A stretch of 64,000 nt of DNA from NCBI RefSeq assembly GCF_003260275.1, contig NZ_QJHB01000003.1:1-64000 (forward strand). The letters are read 5' to 3'. The position numbers were made by a program, and so were the translations under genes. Source of the stretch: Homoserinimonas sp. OAct 916 (GTDB lineage: Bacteria; Actinomycetota; Actinomycetes; Actinomycetales; Microbacteriaceae). Shown piece by piece: positions 9,044 to 17,491 of this stretch. The notes under the pieces are model-generated. The model had not been told where the DNA came from, did not search any database, and worked only from the letters and a program-made list of their open reading frames with translations. Numbering within the stretch: the first letter of the stretch is position 1; each line of letters starts with the position of its first letter.

Positions 9044-10180
9044 ATGACGGAAGACGGCTGGTCCGATGAAGAGTTCCGCCAGAAATGGCAGGAGGAGGCG
9101 AACAGGATTGGCCGCTTCAATCTCGCGATCTTCGGGAAGACGGGGGTCGGTAAGTCCACGCTGATCAACGCAGTGTTCGGGGAGGACGTCGCGCCCACCG
9201 GCATCGGTGAGCCGGTCACAAGGGAGGAACACCTCTATCTGCACCGCGCCGGGTTTCTCGGCGTGTTCGACACGCGGGGCATTGAGATCGGCAAAGACAC
9301 CGACACCCTCATCGGCGAGCTCGGTGAGTACGTCAACAGCAAGCGCGAAAACCCGTTGTCCGAGCAGATCCACGTGGCCTGGTACTGCGTGCGCGCGACC
9401 GACCGCCGGTTCGAGGACACCGAGGCGGAGTTCATCCGCCGGCTGCATGAGCTCGGTCTGCCCGTCATCGTCGTTCTCACGCAGGTTCCGTCGCGAGGCG
9501 GCGAGTATCACGGAGACGCCGTGGCTCTTGCGGATCACATCATCAGACTCAACCTGCCGATCGCCGGTGGCCGTCCGATCTTCGTGATGGCCACCGGTGA
9601 CGATTTCACCGGCCAAGTGCAACATGGTCTGAAGGATCTTGTGGATGCCACCTTTCGTGTTGCTCCCGAGGGCGTAGAACTCGCCTTCACGGCGGCTCAG
9701 AAGATCGATCTGAGCCGAAAGCGCAAAAAGGCCAAGAGTGTTGTCCGCGGGGCCGCGGGGCTGGCCGGAACCGTCGGCGCGGTTCCAATCCCTTTCGCCG
9801 ACGCCGCCGTACTGGTTCCGATCCAGCTCGGCATGATGGCAACCGTCGCAGCGATCTATGGCGTCAAGGTGGAGACAGCAACGCTGGCGGCGACAGTCGC
9901 GACGACAGCGGCGGTGGCGGCCGGCAGAAGCGCCGTGGTGGGCCTGTTGAAGCTGGTTCCCGGGGCCGGGTGGATTGCCGGCGGCGCGATCTCCGCAGGG
10001 GTGGCGAGTACGTTCACCATGGCCGTCGGATACGCGTGGGCTGTCGTGTGCGGCGAGCTCACTCAGGGCAGGCTCAAGGGAGTCGACGGGGGAGTCGACA
10101 ACAAGCTGGTGCGTGAGCTGTTCCAAACGCAATTCGCTGTCTGGTTCAAAAAAGTGCGAAAGAAAGTATCCGCCTCGTGA
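9044..10180 (+). CDS. Era/YcjF-like GTPase with DUF697-type membrane region
   Basis: The 378-aa protein carries a TRAFAC-class G domain: P-loop FGKTGVGKST (30-39), a switch region, G3 DTRG, and a G4 element that reads TQVP rather than the canonical N/TKxD. After residue ~230 comes a basic stretch (SRKRKKAKSVV) and a Gly/Ala-rich hydrophobic region with several amphipathic or membrane-like helices (VRGAAGLAGTVGAVPIPFAD), typical of DUF697/YcjF-type proteins. The start is placed at ATG 9044 after a GGGAGA Shine-Dalgarno; the longer upstream frame lacks support. It stands alone with no partner gene. Cellular role unknown; membrane-associated stress or envelope function is inference. Confidence 0.8.
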   Translation: MTEDGWSDEEFRQKWQEEANRIGRFNLAIFGKTGVGKSTLINAVFGEDVAPTGIGEPVTREEHLYLHRAGFLGVFDTRGIEIGKDTDTLIGELGEYVNSKRENPLSEQIHVAWYCVRATDRRFEDTEAEFIRRLHELGLPVIVVLTQVPSRGGEYHGDAVALADHIIRLNLPIAGGRPIFVMATGDDFTGQVQHGLKDLVDATFRVAPEGVELAFTAAQKIDLSRKRKKAKSVVRGAAGLAGTVGAVPIPFADAAVLVPIQLGMMATVAAIYGVKVETATLAATVATTAAVAAGRSAVVGLLKLVPGAGWIAGGAISAGVASTFTMAVGYAWAVVCGELTQGRLKGVDGGVDNKLVRELFQTQFAVWFKKVRKKVSAS

Positions 10181-10245
10181 CTTTGCGGCCAGAGGAGCCC
10201 CGCCCGCGGCCCGCGTCACGCGGCTCACGCCGGGAGGGCGAGCCG

Positions 10246-11577
10246 CTAGACGCGATCGCGCCAGTCGTCGGCGGCATCCGCAGTGCTGTCCGAGCCTGCG
10301 GGCTGCACAGCACTCCCCGGCTCGTCGACCACCGGCAGGGGCATGGTCAGGGTTCCGGTGGGCGGGTTGAACAAGGCCGCTTCGTCACGACGAAACCGCA
10401 ACACGTGCTGGATATACGACGAGAGCGCCTCGGCGAGGGGCACGTCACGCATCTCGTTCTGCGAGAGGAACCAACGGTGTTCCAGCAGTTGGTGGAACAC
10501 CTCGGCCGGTTCCAGCTTTCCCTTCAGCTCGCGGGGGATCGCATTGACAATCGGTTCGAACACGCGCATCACCCACTCGTGAGCCACCATCTCCTCGTCG
10601 AGTTGTTGCTTGTCAAAGGCGAGCGTGTATGAATCGAGATCGTTCAGCAACCGCCTGGCCTGATTCTCTTCGACGTCGAGCCCGGTCAGCCGCAGCAGTC
10701 GCCGCTGGTGGTGCCCGGCATCCACCACCTTCGGTTGGATGCGCACCCTGCGCCCAGACTCGTCGGTGGTGATCGCCAGCTCGCCTATATCGAAGCCCAG
10801 TTCATTCAATCGGCCCACGCGTTCATTGATGCGCCAGCGTTCGGAGGTGGAGAATGATTCGGAGCCGGTCAACTCTCCCCAGAGTGACCGGTACGCCGCA
10901 ATGATGCCCTCACTGACGGCGACCGGGTCGAGGCTCGCGTCGATGCGACCACCCGCCTCCAGGTCCATCAGCTCGCCCGCGATGTTCACCCGGGCTATCT
11001 CCAGATCGTGTTCGCGCTGCCCGTTCGACAGACCACCAGGATGCAGGCGTCCGGTCTCTGCGTCGACGAGGTAGGCGGCGAACGAGCCGGCATCGCGACG
11101 GAACAACGTGTTCGACAGGGAGACATCGCCCCAGAAGAAACCGATCGTGTGGAGTCGCACCAGAAGCACCGCCAGGGCGTCGACCAACCGGGTCGCCGTC
11201 TCCGGCCGCAAAGCCTGCGAGTAGAGCGCGCGGTACGGAAGTGAGAACTTGAGGTGCCGGGTGACGAGCACCGAGTCCAACGGTTCACCAGACCCATCGG
11301 TGCGATTGGTGATCACCGCGAGTGGTTCCACGCACGGCACGTCGAGCTTCTGCAACGTTCGCAGCATTTCGTACTCACTGCGGGCGAACTCCTCCGATGT
11401 CTCTTTGATCGCGATGACATGGCCGGAGAGGTGTGCGAACCTCACCAGGTGCCTGGAGAGTCCTTTGGGTAGTGCGGCGATGTACCGCGCGGGCCACTCG
11501 GCCAGTGGTTCGCGCCACGGCAGGTCGAGCAACGCCGGGTCGGGGCTGGCCGCGGTGATGCTGAGGGAGCCGGTCAT
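10246..11577 (-). CDS. DUF4032 protein with kinase-like N-terminus
   Basis: The 443-aa protein combines an N-terminal region resembling small aminoglycoside/lipopolysaccharide kinases with a C-terminal DUF4032 domain. Kinase-like landmarks are HVIAIKETSEEFARSEYEML (candidate Lys and alpha-C Glu), the catalytic-loop equivalent FFWGDVSLSNTLF and the metal-loop equivalent YLVDAETG, which replaces DFG. The C-terminal half contains LTGLDVEENQARRLLNDLDS and HRWFLSQNEMRDVPLAEA. It lies 33 bp downstream of, and on the same strand as, the sugar-type ABC ATPase, suggesting co-transcription. The substrate of any phosphotransfer is unknown. Confidence 0.85.
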   Translation of the reverse strand: MTGSLSITAASPDPALLDLPWREPLAEWPARYIAALPKGLSRHLVRFAHLSGHVIAIKETSEEFARSEYEMLRTLQKLDVPCVEPLAVITNRTDGSGEPLDSVLVTRHLKFSLPYRALYSQALRPETATRLVDALAVLLVRLHTIGFFWGDVSLSNTLFRRDAGSFAAYLVDAETGRLHPGGLSNGQREHDLEIARVNIAGELMDLEAGGRIDASLDPVAVSEGIIAAYRSLWGELTGSESFSTSERWRINERVGRLNELGFDIGELAITTDESGRRVRIQPKVVDAGHHQRRLLRLTGLDVEENQARRLLNDLDSYTLAFDKQQLDEEMVAHEWVMRVFEPIVNAIPRELKGKLEPAEVFHQLLEHRWFLSQNEMRDVPLAEALSSYIQHVLRFRRDEAALFNPPTGTLTMPLPVVDEPGSAVQPAGSDSTADAADDWRDRV

Positions 11578-11610
11578 GGCCGCACGCCGCTCGCCCCAAC
11601 AGCCTGCCTG

Positions 11611-12708
11611 CTAGTCAACGATTGCGTGTACCAGTCGAAGGCCGCTCTCGGTGTCAAAGGCGTGCACATGGCCCAATTTCGGAGTCAGGTGAACCCGGTC
11701 TCCGGCGTTCGGGTGTGAGCGTCCGTCCACGCGTGCGACGATGTCGGTGCGCTGGCCGTTGATCTCGGTGTGCCCGTACAGGTAGCCGTCGGCGCCGAGC
11801 TCTTCGACAAGGTCGACCTCGACCGGCAGACCCTCGGTGCCGGTTGTCGAGACGATAACATCTTCCGGACGCACCCCGACGGTGACTGCGGTTCCCGATG
11901 CCGCGTCAAGGGCTGCCCGTTCGAGTGGAATGATGGTGTTGCCGAAGCGGATGCCCCCGTCGGCCTTGTCGGCATGGAACAGGTTCATCGCAGGGCTGCC
12001 GATGAAGCCGGCGACGAAGACGTTCTCCGGATTCGCGTACAGGTCGCGTGGCGTGCCGACCTGCTGCAGCACACCGTCTTTGAGCACGGCAATGCGGTCG
12101 CCCATGGTCAGTGCCTCGACCTGGTCATGTGTCACGTAAACGGTGGTGACCCCCAGCCGCCGGGTGAGCGACGAGATTTGGGTGCGCGTCTGCACGCGCA
12201 GCTTCGCATCGAGGTTGGAGAGCGGCTCATCCATCAGGAACACCTGGGGGCTGCGCACGATCGCGCGACCCATTGCCACCCGCTGGCGCTGGCCACCGGA
12301 GAGCGCTTTGGGCTTGCGAGCGAGGTACGGTTCGAGATCGAGCAGCTTGGCGGCCTCGAGCACACGGGCGGCGCGCTCGTCCTTGTTCACGCCGGCGATC
12401 TTCAGGGCGAAGCCCATGTTCTCAGCCACCGTCATATGGGGGTACAGGGCGTAGTTCTGGAAGACCATAGCGATGTCGCGGTCTTTCGGCGGCATGTCGG
12501 TGACGTCGCGGTCGCCGATCAGGATGCGACCCTCAGTGACTTCTTCCAGGCCGGCGAGCATGCGCAGCGACGTGGACTTTCCGCAACCGGACGGGCCGAC
12601 CAGAACCAAGAACTCACCGTCTTCGACATCGAGGTCGAGTGCGTCGACGGCGGGACGGGTGGAGCCGGGATACAGGCGAGTCGCCTTCTCGAATGTGACA
12701 GTGGCCAT
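11611..12708 (-). CDS. MsmK/UgpC-type ABC transporter ATP-binding protein
   Basis: The 365-aa protein has an N-terminal ABC ATPase with Walker A GPSGCGKST, Q-loop VFQNYALYPHMTV, signature LSGGQRQRVAMGRA, Walker B VFLMDEPLSNLDAKLR and H-loop VYVTHDQ, then a C-terminal OB-fold/TOBE regulatory domain (from about 240), as in MalK, UgpC and MsmK. Such proteins energise carbohydrate importers (CUT1 class). No permease or binding-protein genes lie nearby, so this looks like an orphan, shared ATPase serving several sugar transporters, as MsmK/MsiK do in Gram-positives. Start ATG 12708 has an AAGGAGA site 6 nt upstream. Confidence 0.93.
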   Translation of the reverse strand: MATVTFEKATRLYPGSTRPAVDALDLDVEDGEFLVLVGPSGCGKSTSLRMLAGLEEVTEGRILIGDRDVTDMPPKDRDIAMVFQNYALYPHMTVAENMGFALKIAGVNKDERAARVLEAAKLLDLEPYLARKPKALSGGQRQRVAMGRAIVRSPQVFLMDEPLSNLDAKLRVQTRTQISSLTRRLGVTTVYVTHDQVEALTMGDRIAVLKDGVLQQVGTPRDLYANPENVFVAGFIGSPAMNLFHADKADGGIRFGNTIIPLERAALDAASGTAVTVGVRPEDVIVSTTGTEGLPVEVDLVEELGADGYLYGHTEINGQRTDIVARVDGRSHPNAGDRVHLTPKLGHVHAFDTESGLRLVHAIVD

Positions 12709-13047
12709 GATGCTTCTCCTTCACCGGCAGGTACGTGCCGGACGATCCGTAGTGAATGGATGATATTCAGTTGTGGCGAAACCGCTGACGAACCAGACCG
12801 GCCGGGCAGGCGGGGCATCGCTGGTTTTAGTATGTCACGACCACTCCGAGGGGTCAGCACGAGGCGCTCCAGGGCCACTTCGGCAGCGGTCGCACGGTTC
12901 TACCTTTGAAACAGCCTGTGAATGGAGCCCCCGTGTTTGGAACACTCAGATCGTGGCTCTAGGATCGGGGTTGCGTTTGCATAGACTTGGCTGCGTGTGT
13001 CCGACAGGACCAGCAGCGCTTCCCACCTACCAAGAGGTTGAGACTCA
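12709..13047. other. Intergenic region between divergent ABC ATPase and DsbA-like genes
   Basis: These 339 bp contain no frame with family resemblance. They should hold two divergent promoters. A perfect small hairpin, CCGGCA-N6-TGCCGG at 12724-12741, lies in the presumed 5' leader of the ABC ATPase. A TAGACT at about 12981 could be a -10 for the rightward gene. No repeat array was noticed. Confidence 0.5.
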
Positions 13048-13983
13048 ATGACCATTTCCGGTTCGGCTGACAATCGTCCGACGAAGAACGAAAGGCGCGA
13101 AGCGGCGCGCGAAAAGGCACGCGAACTGCGCGAGGCGCAGAAGAAGCGGGAGCGCCGCAACAAGATTCTGGTCCAGGGTGGCGTGGTCATCGGGATCATC
13201 GCAATCGTTGCGGTGGTCGCGCTCATCCTTGTGAACACGCTGAAGCCAGCCGGACCCGGGCCCAAGAACATGGCCAGTGACGGCATCGTGATCGGTGAGG
13301 GCCTGGTCGCCCAGACCACTCCGGCGCTCGCCATGGGTGACGCCCCGATTCCAACCACGCCCAACACCACCGGCGATGTGGTGCAGATCAGGGTTTACCT
13401 CGACTACCTCTGCCCGGCGTGTGGCATGTTCGAGGCGACCAACAACGCTCAGATCAGGGAATGGTTGAACAGCGGCGCTGCGACTCTCGAGGTACACCCG
13501 CTCGCCATGCTGGTCAACCAGTCTTCCGGAACGAAGTATTCACTCCGGGCCACGAACGCCGCGGCCTGTGTGGCGAACTATTCGCCCAACCAGTTCTTCG
13601 ATTTCAACGAGCTGATGTTCAAGAGCCAGCCGAAAGAAGGCTCGACCGGACTGACCGACGAGGAGATCCAGAAAATCACGGCCGATTCGAAGGTGGAGAA
13701 TCAGTCGGCGATCAACAGCTGCATCGTCGACCAGCAGTTCAAGCCGTGGGCGAACGCAGCCACCGACCGCGCACTCGGACAGCCCATCCCGAACTCCAAC
13801 GTCGACGAGTTGAAGGGCACCCCGACGGTGGTCGTCAACGGCAAGTACTACCAGGGCAGCATCCAGGATCCGAAGGAGTTCGCGCAGTTCATCCAGGAAG
13901 CCGCGGGCGCCGCCTACGAGTCGTCGACGCCGTCTGAGGCGCCATCCGACGCGCCGTCACCGTCGCCGAGTCCAGCCGGTTAG
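13048..13983 (+). CDS. Membrane-anchored DsbA/thioredoxin-like protein
   Basis: The 311-aa protein has a highly charged cytoplasmic N-terminus (1-40, coiled-coil-like), one transmembrane helix (about 42-64) and an extracytoplasmic DsbA-type thioredoxin domain. Its active-site motif is CPAC at 122-125 within DYLCPACGMFE, and the cis-Pro loop is likely KGTPTVVVNGK. Two further cysteines (AAACVANY, NSCIVD) lie in the helical insert. The tail is Ser/Pro-rich. It probably catalyses or maintains disulfides in exported proteins. Start ATG 13048 is preceded by an AGAGG-like site. tRNA-Thr follows 50 bp downstream. Confidence 0.88.
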   Translation: MTISGSADNRPTKNERREAAREKARELREAQKKRERRNKILVQGGVVIGIIAIVAVVALILVNTLKPAGPGPKNMASDGIVIGEGLVAQTTPALAMGDAPIPTTPNTTGDVVQIRVYLDYLCPACGMFEATNNAQIREWLNSGAATLEVHPLAMLVNQSSGTKYSLRATNAAACVANYSPNQFFDFNELMFKSQPKEGSTGLTDEEIQKITADSKVENQSAINSCIVDQQFKPWANAATDRALGQPIPNSNVDELKGTPTVVVNGKYYQGSIQDPKEFAQFIQEAAGAAYESSTPSEAPSDAPSPSPSPAG

Positions 13984-14033
13984 GATAATGCTGGCACCTT
14001 GTCGGCGCGCACGTCGTGCCACCTCGGTGTCCT

Positions 14034-14106
14034 GCCGGCCTGGCGCAATTGGTAGCGCACCGCTCTTGTAAAGCGAAGGTTACGGGTTCGAGTCCCGTGG
14101 CCGGCC
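14034..14106 (+). tRNA. tRNA-Thr (anticodon TGT)
   Basis: Cloverleaf: acceptor GCCGGCC/GGCCGGC (14034-14040 with 14099-14105), D-stem GCGC/GCGC, anticodon loop CTTGTAA giving TGT, and T-arm ACGGG-TTCGAGT-CCCGT. The 27-43 pair at the base of the anticodon stem is a C-A mismatch. CCA is not encoded. Confidence 0.96.
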
Positions 14107-14112
14107 CCGACA

Positions 14113-14143
14113 GAAGCCCCAGAACCACGTGTTCTGGGGCTTC
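14113..14143 (+). terminator. Terminator hairpin after tRNA-Thr
   Basis: A 13-bp perfect stem (14113-14125 with 14131-14143, arms GAAGCCCCAGAAC and its complement) around a 5-nt loop, starting 7 bp after the tRNA and followed by GTCGTTT. Good candidate intrinsic terminator for the tRNA transcript. Confidence 0.75.
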
Positions 14144-14214
14144 GTCGTTTGTGCCCACAGTGCGCATCGCGCGGGTGCTCTTTCCCGGCGCGGGCGCCGC
14201 CGAAATGTGCGACC

Positions 14215-15285
14215 ATGTCCCACGTGCCAGAGACTACAGATGAGATCGCCGCGGTCGGCGAGGACTCCGCAGACGCTACCGGTCCCGCAGGCGCCGCTCG
14301 TGCGGCAGGCGCTGCCCACGCTGCTGGCGCGGGCAGCCCCACCGTCAGGGCCCGGCGCCCTGCCCCGGTTGCGCTGGCGCTCGCCGTCGCGCTGGGGATC
14401 GGCGCGATTTCAGCCACCCAATCTCGGGTCAACGGCGAGCTCGGCCGTCGGCTCGACGATGGTTTCATCGCGGCCGCACTGTCATTCGGTTCGGGGCTGC
14501 TCATCCTGGCTGTGGCGCTGGCACTATCACCGGTGGGTCGGCGCGGCATCGGCCGGGTGAGAACGGCGCTCCGGGAACAGCGGTTGCCGTTCAGCTATCT
14601 ACTCGGCGGCTGTGCGGGAGCACTATTCGCACTCTCGCAGACGTTGACGGCCGCCGTTCTCGGCATCGCCTCGTTCACGATCGCAGGCGTCGCCGGCCAG
14701 ATGCTCGCCGGCCTGCTGATCGACCGAACCGGCTACGCGGCCGACTTCAAACGCACCCTCAGTGGGCAACGCGTCCTGGGGGCGACGCTGGTGCTGGCCG
14801 CCGTGGTCTGGGCAGTGTCGTCGCAGGTTCGCACCGAGATCCCGGAGTGGATGCTCATCCTCCCGTTCCTCGCCGGGCTGGGCACCGGCTGGCAGCAGGC
14901 GGTCAACGGTCGGGTGCGGGTCGTGGCCGACAGCGCTCTCACAGCCACGTTCACCAGCTTTGCCGCCGGCACGATCGTGCTGGTGGCGGCTGTGCTCATT
15001 CGGGCACTGTTCGCGGACTGGCCGAGCGGCTTTCCGGCCGAGCCGTGGTTGTACAGCGGGGGCTTGCTCGGCTGCATTCTGATCGGCGCGTCTGCGGCTC
15101 TGGTGCGCACCACCGGGGTGCTCCTGATGGGCCTCGGCATCATCAGCGGACAGTTGGTCTCGGCCCTCGTGATCGACCTGTTCTGGCCGACAGAGGGCAG
15201 TCAATTGAGCGTCATCACCGTGCTCGCTGTGGGAGTGTCCCTCATCGGGGTCACCGTGGCGAGTCTGCGCCGCCGAACGTTGTGA
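14215..15285 (+). CDS. YdcZ-type DMT-family transporter (DUF606)
   Basis: The 356-aa integral membrane protein has an Ala/Gly-rich N-terminal tail (about 1-45) followed by about ten hydrophobic helices arranged as two homologous halves. In each, an invariant-looking N-x-x-L/V segment occurs early (SATQSRVNGELGRRL and GWQQAVNGRVRVVA), the hallmark of the duplicated DUF606/YdcZ fold in the drug/metabolite transporter superfamily. Start ATG 14215 is chosen because upstream codons run into the tRNA terminator. Substrate unknown. Confidence 0.85.
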   Translation: MSHVPETTDEIAAVGEDSADATGPAGAARAAGAAHAAGAGSPTVRARRPAPVALALAVALGIGAISATQSRVNGELGRRLDDGFIAAALSFGSGLLILAVALALSPVGRRGIGRVRTALREQRLPFSYLLGGCAGALFALSQTLTAAVLGIASFTIAGVAGQMLAGLLIDRTGYAADFKRTLSGQRVLGATLVLAAVVWAVSSQVRTEIPEWMLILPFLAGLGTGWQQAVNGRVRVVADSALTATFTSFAAGTIVLVAAVLIRALFADWPSGFPAEPWLYSGGLLGCILIGASAALVRTTGVLLMGLGIISGQLVSALVIDLFWPTEGSQLSVITVLAVGVSLIGVTVASLRRRTL

Positions 15286-15315
15286 CCCCGAGTGCGACCG
15301 CGAACCGGTCCGCGG

Positions 15316-15882
15316 TCACAAGGCCGAAAGGAACTGTTCGGGGTCGACGGGTCTCTTGCCGCCGCCGGTCTGCGGCTGCGCGATGCCGCCGACGTAGAGC
15401 CAACCGAGCAGGCGCTCATTCGATGCCAAACCGTGCACCTTGGCGACGGCCTTCGAACGGGTGTGGCTTCCTGTTCGCCACATCACACCCCAGCCGGATT
15501 CGTGCAGCAGCAGACTGAGCAGGTGCGCCACACCCGCTGCGGTCGCATCCTGCTCCCACTTCGGAACCTTCTCACTCGGGCGACGCACCGCAATCACCGC
15601 GATCAGCAGGGGCGCCCGCAGGGGCTTCGCCGCCAGTTTGTCGGCGGCGTGCCCGGTCAGCTTCGCGTCCTTGGCGAACGCCCGACCCAACTGCTCACGT
15701 GCCTGGCCGCGGAGCTCGACCAGACGCCACGGATTGAGGTTGCTGTGGTCGGCGACCCGGCTGACGGCGGCCACCAGCGGGAGGAGTTCGTCTCGACTGG
15801 GCGCGTCGTCGGTCACCTTCGAGTAGGAGCGGCGCGCAAGGACCGCCTCGTATGCGGATGTCGCGGGCCCGACGGTGCTCAC
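15316..15882 (-). CDS. Nitroreductase-family FMN protein
   Basis: This 188-aa protein is a compact nitroreductase-fold enzyme. The N-terminal [17 protein letters not shown] corresponds to the FMN-binding R-R-S segment, followed by [13 protein letters not shown] (the substrate/FMN loop NxxPW), a central helix [20 protein letters not shown] and a C-terminal GWLYVGG. Members reduce nitroaromatics, quinones or flavins with NAD(P)H. Its start overlaps the msrB stop by 4 bp, so the two are co-transcribed and translationally coupled, consistent with an oxidative-damage role. Physiological substrate unknown. Confidence 0.85.
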   Translation of the reverse strand: MSTVGPATSAYEAVLARRSYSKVTDDAPSRDELLPLVAAVSRVADHSNLNPWRLVELRGQAREQLGRAFAKDAKLTGHAADKLAAKPLRAPLLIAVIAVRRPSEKVPKWEQDATAAGVAHLLSLLLHESGWGVMWRTGSHTRSKAVAKVHGLASNERLLGWLYVGGIAQPQTGGGKRPVDPEQFLSAL

Positions 15883-16295
15883 TCGGTCTCGTCTGCCGGC
15901 GTGAACCCCAGCGAAACGGAGTTCATGCAGTAGCGGTCGCCGGTGGGCGTGCCGAATCCGTCATCGAAGACATGCCCGAGGTGGGAGTCGCAGGCCGCGC
16001 AGCGCACCTCGGTGCGCTTCATTCCGAGCGTGTTGTCCTCGAGCAGGGTGACTGCCTCGGGGCGCACCGACTCGTAGAAGCTCGGCCAACCGCAGCCGGC
16101 GTCGAACTTCGTGCCGCTCTGGAAGAGTTCGGCACCGCAGGCGGCGCAGGTGTAGGTTCCGGCACGGGATTCGTCGAGCAATTCACCCGTCCACGGGCGC
16201 TCGGTGCCGGCCTTGCGCAAGACGGCGTACTGCTCGGTGCTCAGCAGCTCGCGCCACTCGGAATCAGTTCGTTCAATCCTTGTCATGGTTCTCAT
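15879..16295 (-). CDS. msrB: Peptide methionine-R-sulfoxide reductase
   Basis: The 138-aa MsrB reduces the R-epimer of methionine sulfoxide in proteins. It has both zinc CxxC pairs ([10 protein letters not shown] and [13 protein letters not shown]), the GCGWPSFYE motif and the catalytic-cysteine segment [11 protein letters not shown] near the C-terminus. Length is normal. It is the promoter-proximal gene of a pair with the nitroreductase. A partial 16-bp duplication lies in its upstream region (16309-16340). Confidence 0.97.
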   Translation of the reverse strand: MRTMTRIERTDSEWRELLSTEQYAVLRKAGTERPWTGELLDESRAGTYTCAACGAELFQSGTKFDAGCGWPSFYESVRPEAVTLLEDNTLGMKRTEVRCAACDSHLGHVFDDGFGTPTGDRYCMNSVSLGFTPADETE

Positions 16296-16308
16296 TCTCT
16301 CCCGGATT

Positions 16309-16340
16309 GGGTATCACTGTGCTTGGGTGTCACTGTGAAG
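16309..16340. repeat. 16-bp duplication upstream of msrB
   Basis: GGGTATCACTGTGCTT (16309-16324) is followed directly by GGGTGTCACTGTGAAG (16325-16340), matching at 13 of 16 positions. It lies 14 bp upstream of the msrB start and contains CACTG, the complement of the CAGTG core seen in other arrays. Confidence 0.7.
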
Positions 16341-16526
16341 GCGCGTCGACGTGACGGGATGCCGACTCTGTAGACAACAGGGCGCGAGTGTCGGACATTC
16401 CTGATCATTCCGGCGAGTTGCGGCTCCGGGCACGGCACCGGCCGTGCGCCTGACGCGGCAGCCGCACGCGCGCAATTAGGATTGGTCGGGATGTGGGCGC
16501 CCAGCAGCCCATCCGCGACCGACGAT

Positions 16527-16582
16527 CCCACGGTGTCGATCCCACGGTGTCGATCTCACAGTGTCGATCTCACAGTGTCGAG
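16527..16582. repeat. 14-bp tandem array upstream of the DUF3263 gene
   Basis: Four adjacent 14-bp units: CCCACGGTGTCGAT at 16527-16540 and 16541-16554, CTCACAGTGTCGAT at 16555-16568 and CTCACAGTGTCGAG at 16569-16582. The array ends 2 bp before the AAGGAGG ribosome site of the next gene, so it lies in or next to the 5' leader and could affect expression. Confidence 0.9.
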
Positions 16583-16594
16583 CGAAGGAGGACG

Positions 16595-16885
16595 ATGAGC
16601 ACCGCACGCATGAAGGACTCCGAGTCGGCGCCTCCGCCCGCGCTCTCCGACCGCGACAAGCGGATTCTGGACTTCGAACGCCAGTGGTGGAAACACGGTG
16701 GTGCCAAAGAAGAAGCCATCCGCCGGGAGTTCGACCTCTCTGCGGCCCGGTATTATCAGTTGCTGCGCTCTTTGATCCAGTCGCAGGCAGCACTCGTGCA
16801 TGATCCGATGCTCGTCAAACGACTCCAACGGGTGCGCGATGCCCGTGCAAATGCCCGGAACCACAGCGAAGGACAGCACGACTAG
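16595..16885 (+). CDS. DUF3263 protein
   Basis: This 96-aa protein belongs to the small actinobacterial DUF3263 family. The core LSDRDKRILDFERQWWKHGG followed by KEEAIRREFDLSAARYYQLL looks like a helix-turn-helix (the FDLSAARYYQ helix). Start ATG 16595 has a strong AAGGAGG site at 16585-16591. The gene is 5 bp upstream of a LytR_C protein, a pairing common in actinobacteria, which suggests an operon related to the cell envelope. DNA binding is inference. Confidence 0.88.
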   Translation: MSTARMKDSESAPPPALSDRDKRILDFERQWWKHGGAKEEAIRREFDLSAARYYQLLRSLIQSQAALVHDPMLVKRLQRVRDARANARNHSEGQHD

Positions 16886-16890
16886 ACATC

Positions 16891-17433
16891 ATGGCCACCT
16901 CATACCCACCTGATCGATTCGACGAGATTCCCGACGGGCTGAAAAGGGTCGGAGCGCATCGCGCCCCGCCCAAACGGGGCTCGGCGTGGAAGCGGTTCGC
17001 ATGGGCAGCGATCATCGTCATCGTGCTGGTCGCGGTGGGGGTGGCTGGCCTGTTCATCGCAAGTGGGCGCATCAACCTGGGGGCCGGTTCCGGAACGGGG
17101 TCGGAGCCCGTGGCCTCGGCCTCCTCCAAGCCTGCGGCGGAGATCGCAATCAACCGGGATCTCACCGTGACCGTGCTGAACGGGAGCGAGACCGACGGTA
17201 TCGCCGACCAGGTCGGAGACACGTTGTCCGCGAGCGGCTGGAAGATCGGAACACGCAACAACGCCAGTGATCGCTCGATCCAGGAAACCATTGTCTACTA
17301 TGCCTACTCGGACGATCTGGGCGCGGCGCTGGCCCTCGCACAGGAGGTCGGCGATGCGCCGACCGCGCTCTCGCCGAGCATCGCAGAGACCGGGGCACAG
17401 TTGATGGTCGTGCTGGGCGCCGACTTCCGGTGA
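16891..17433 (+). CDS. LytR C-terminal domain membrane protein
   Basis: The 180-aa protein has a basic cytoplasmic N-terminus, one transmembrane helix (about 32-58), a Ser/Ala-rich linker and a LytR_C domain (about 85-180: LTVTVLNGSETDGIADQVGDT, then APTALSPS and QLMVVLGADF). LytR_C domains occur at the end of LCP cell-wall ligases and also alone; this one lacks the LCP catalytic domain, so a structural or regulatory envelope role is likely. It is co-transcribed with the DUF3263 gene. Confidence 0.88.
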   Translation: MATSYPPDRFDEIPDGLKRVGAHRAPPKRGSAWKRFAWAAIIVIVLVAVGVAGLFIASGRINLGAGSGTGSEPVASASSKPAAEIAINRDLTVTVLNGSETDGIADQVGDTLSASGWKIGTRNNASDRSIQETIVYYAYSDDLGAALALAQEVGDAPTALSPSIAETGAQLMVVLGADFR

Positions 17434-17477
17434 CCGGCAGAGCACGCGGTGACAGGGAGATTGGCAAGTTCGCGTAT

Positions 17478-17491
17478 TAGTCTGTCGGACG
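17478..17491 (+). promoter_or_regulatory. Probable leaderless promoter of the DUF3048 gene
   Basis: TAGTCT (17478-17483), 7 nt, then GTG 17491. No Shine-Dalgarno. This supports the shorter start that gives a proper lipoprotein signal peptide. Confidence 0.45.

Noticed and set aside
8726-10228. Minus-strand 500-codon frame opposite the GTPase gene
   Set aside because: Shadow of the plus-strand GTPase and MFS end; no ribosome site or recognisable domain.
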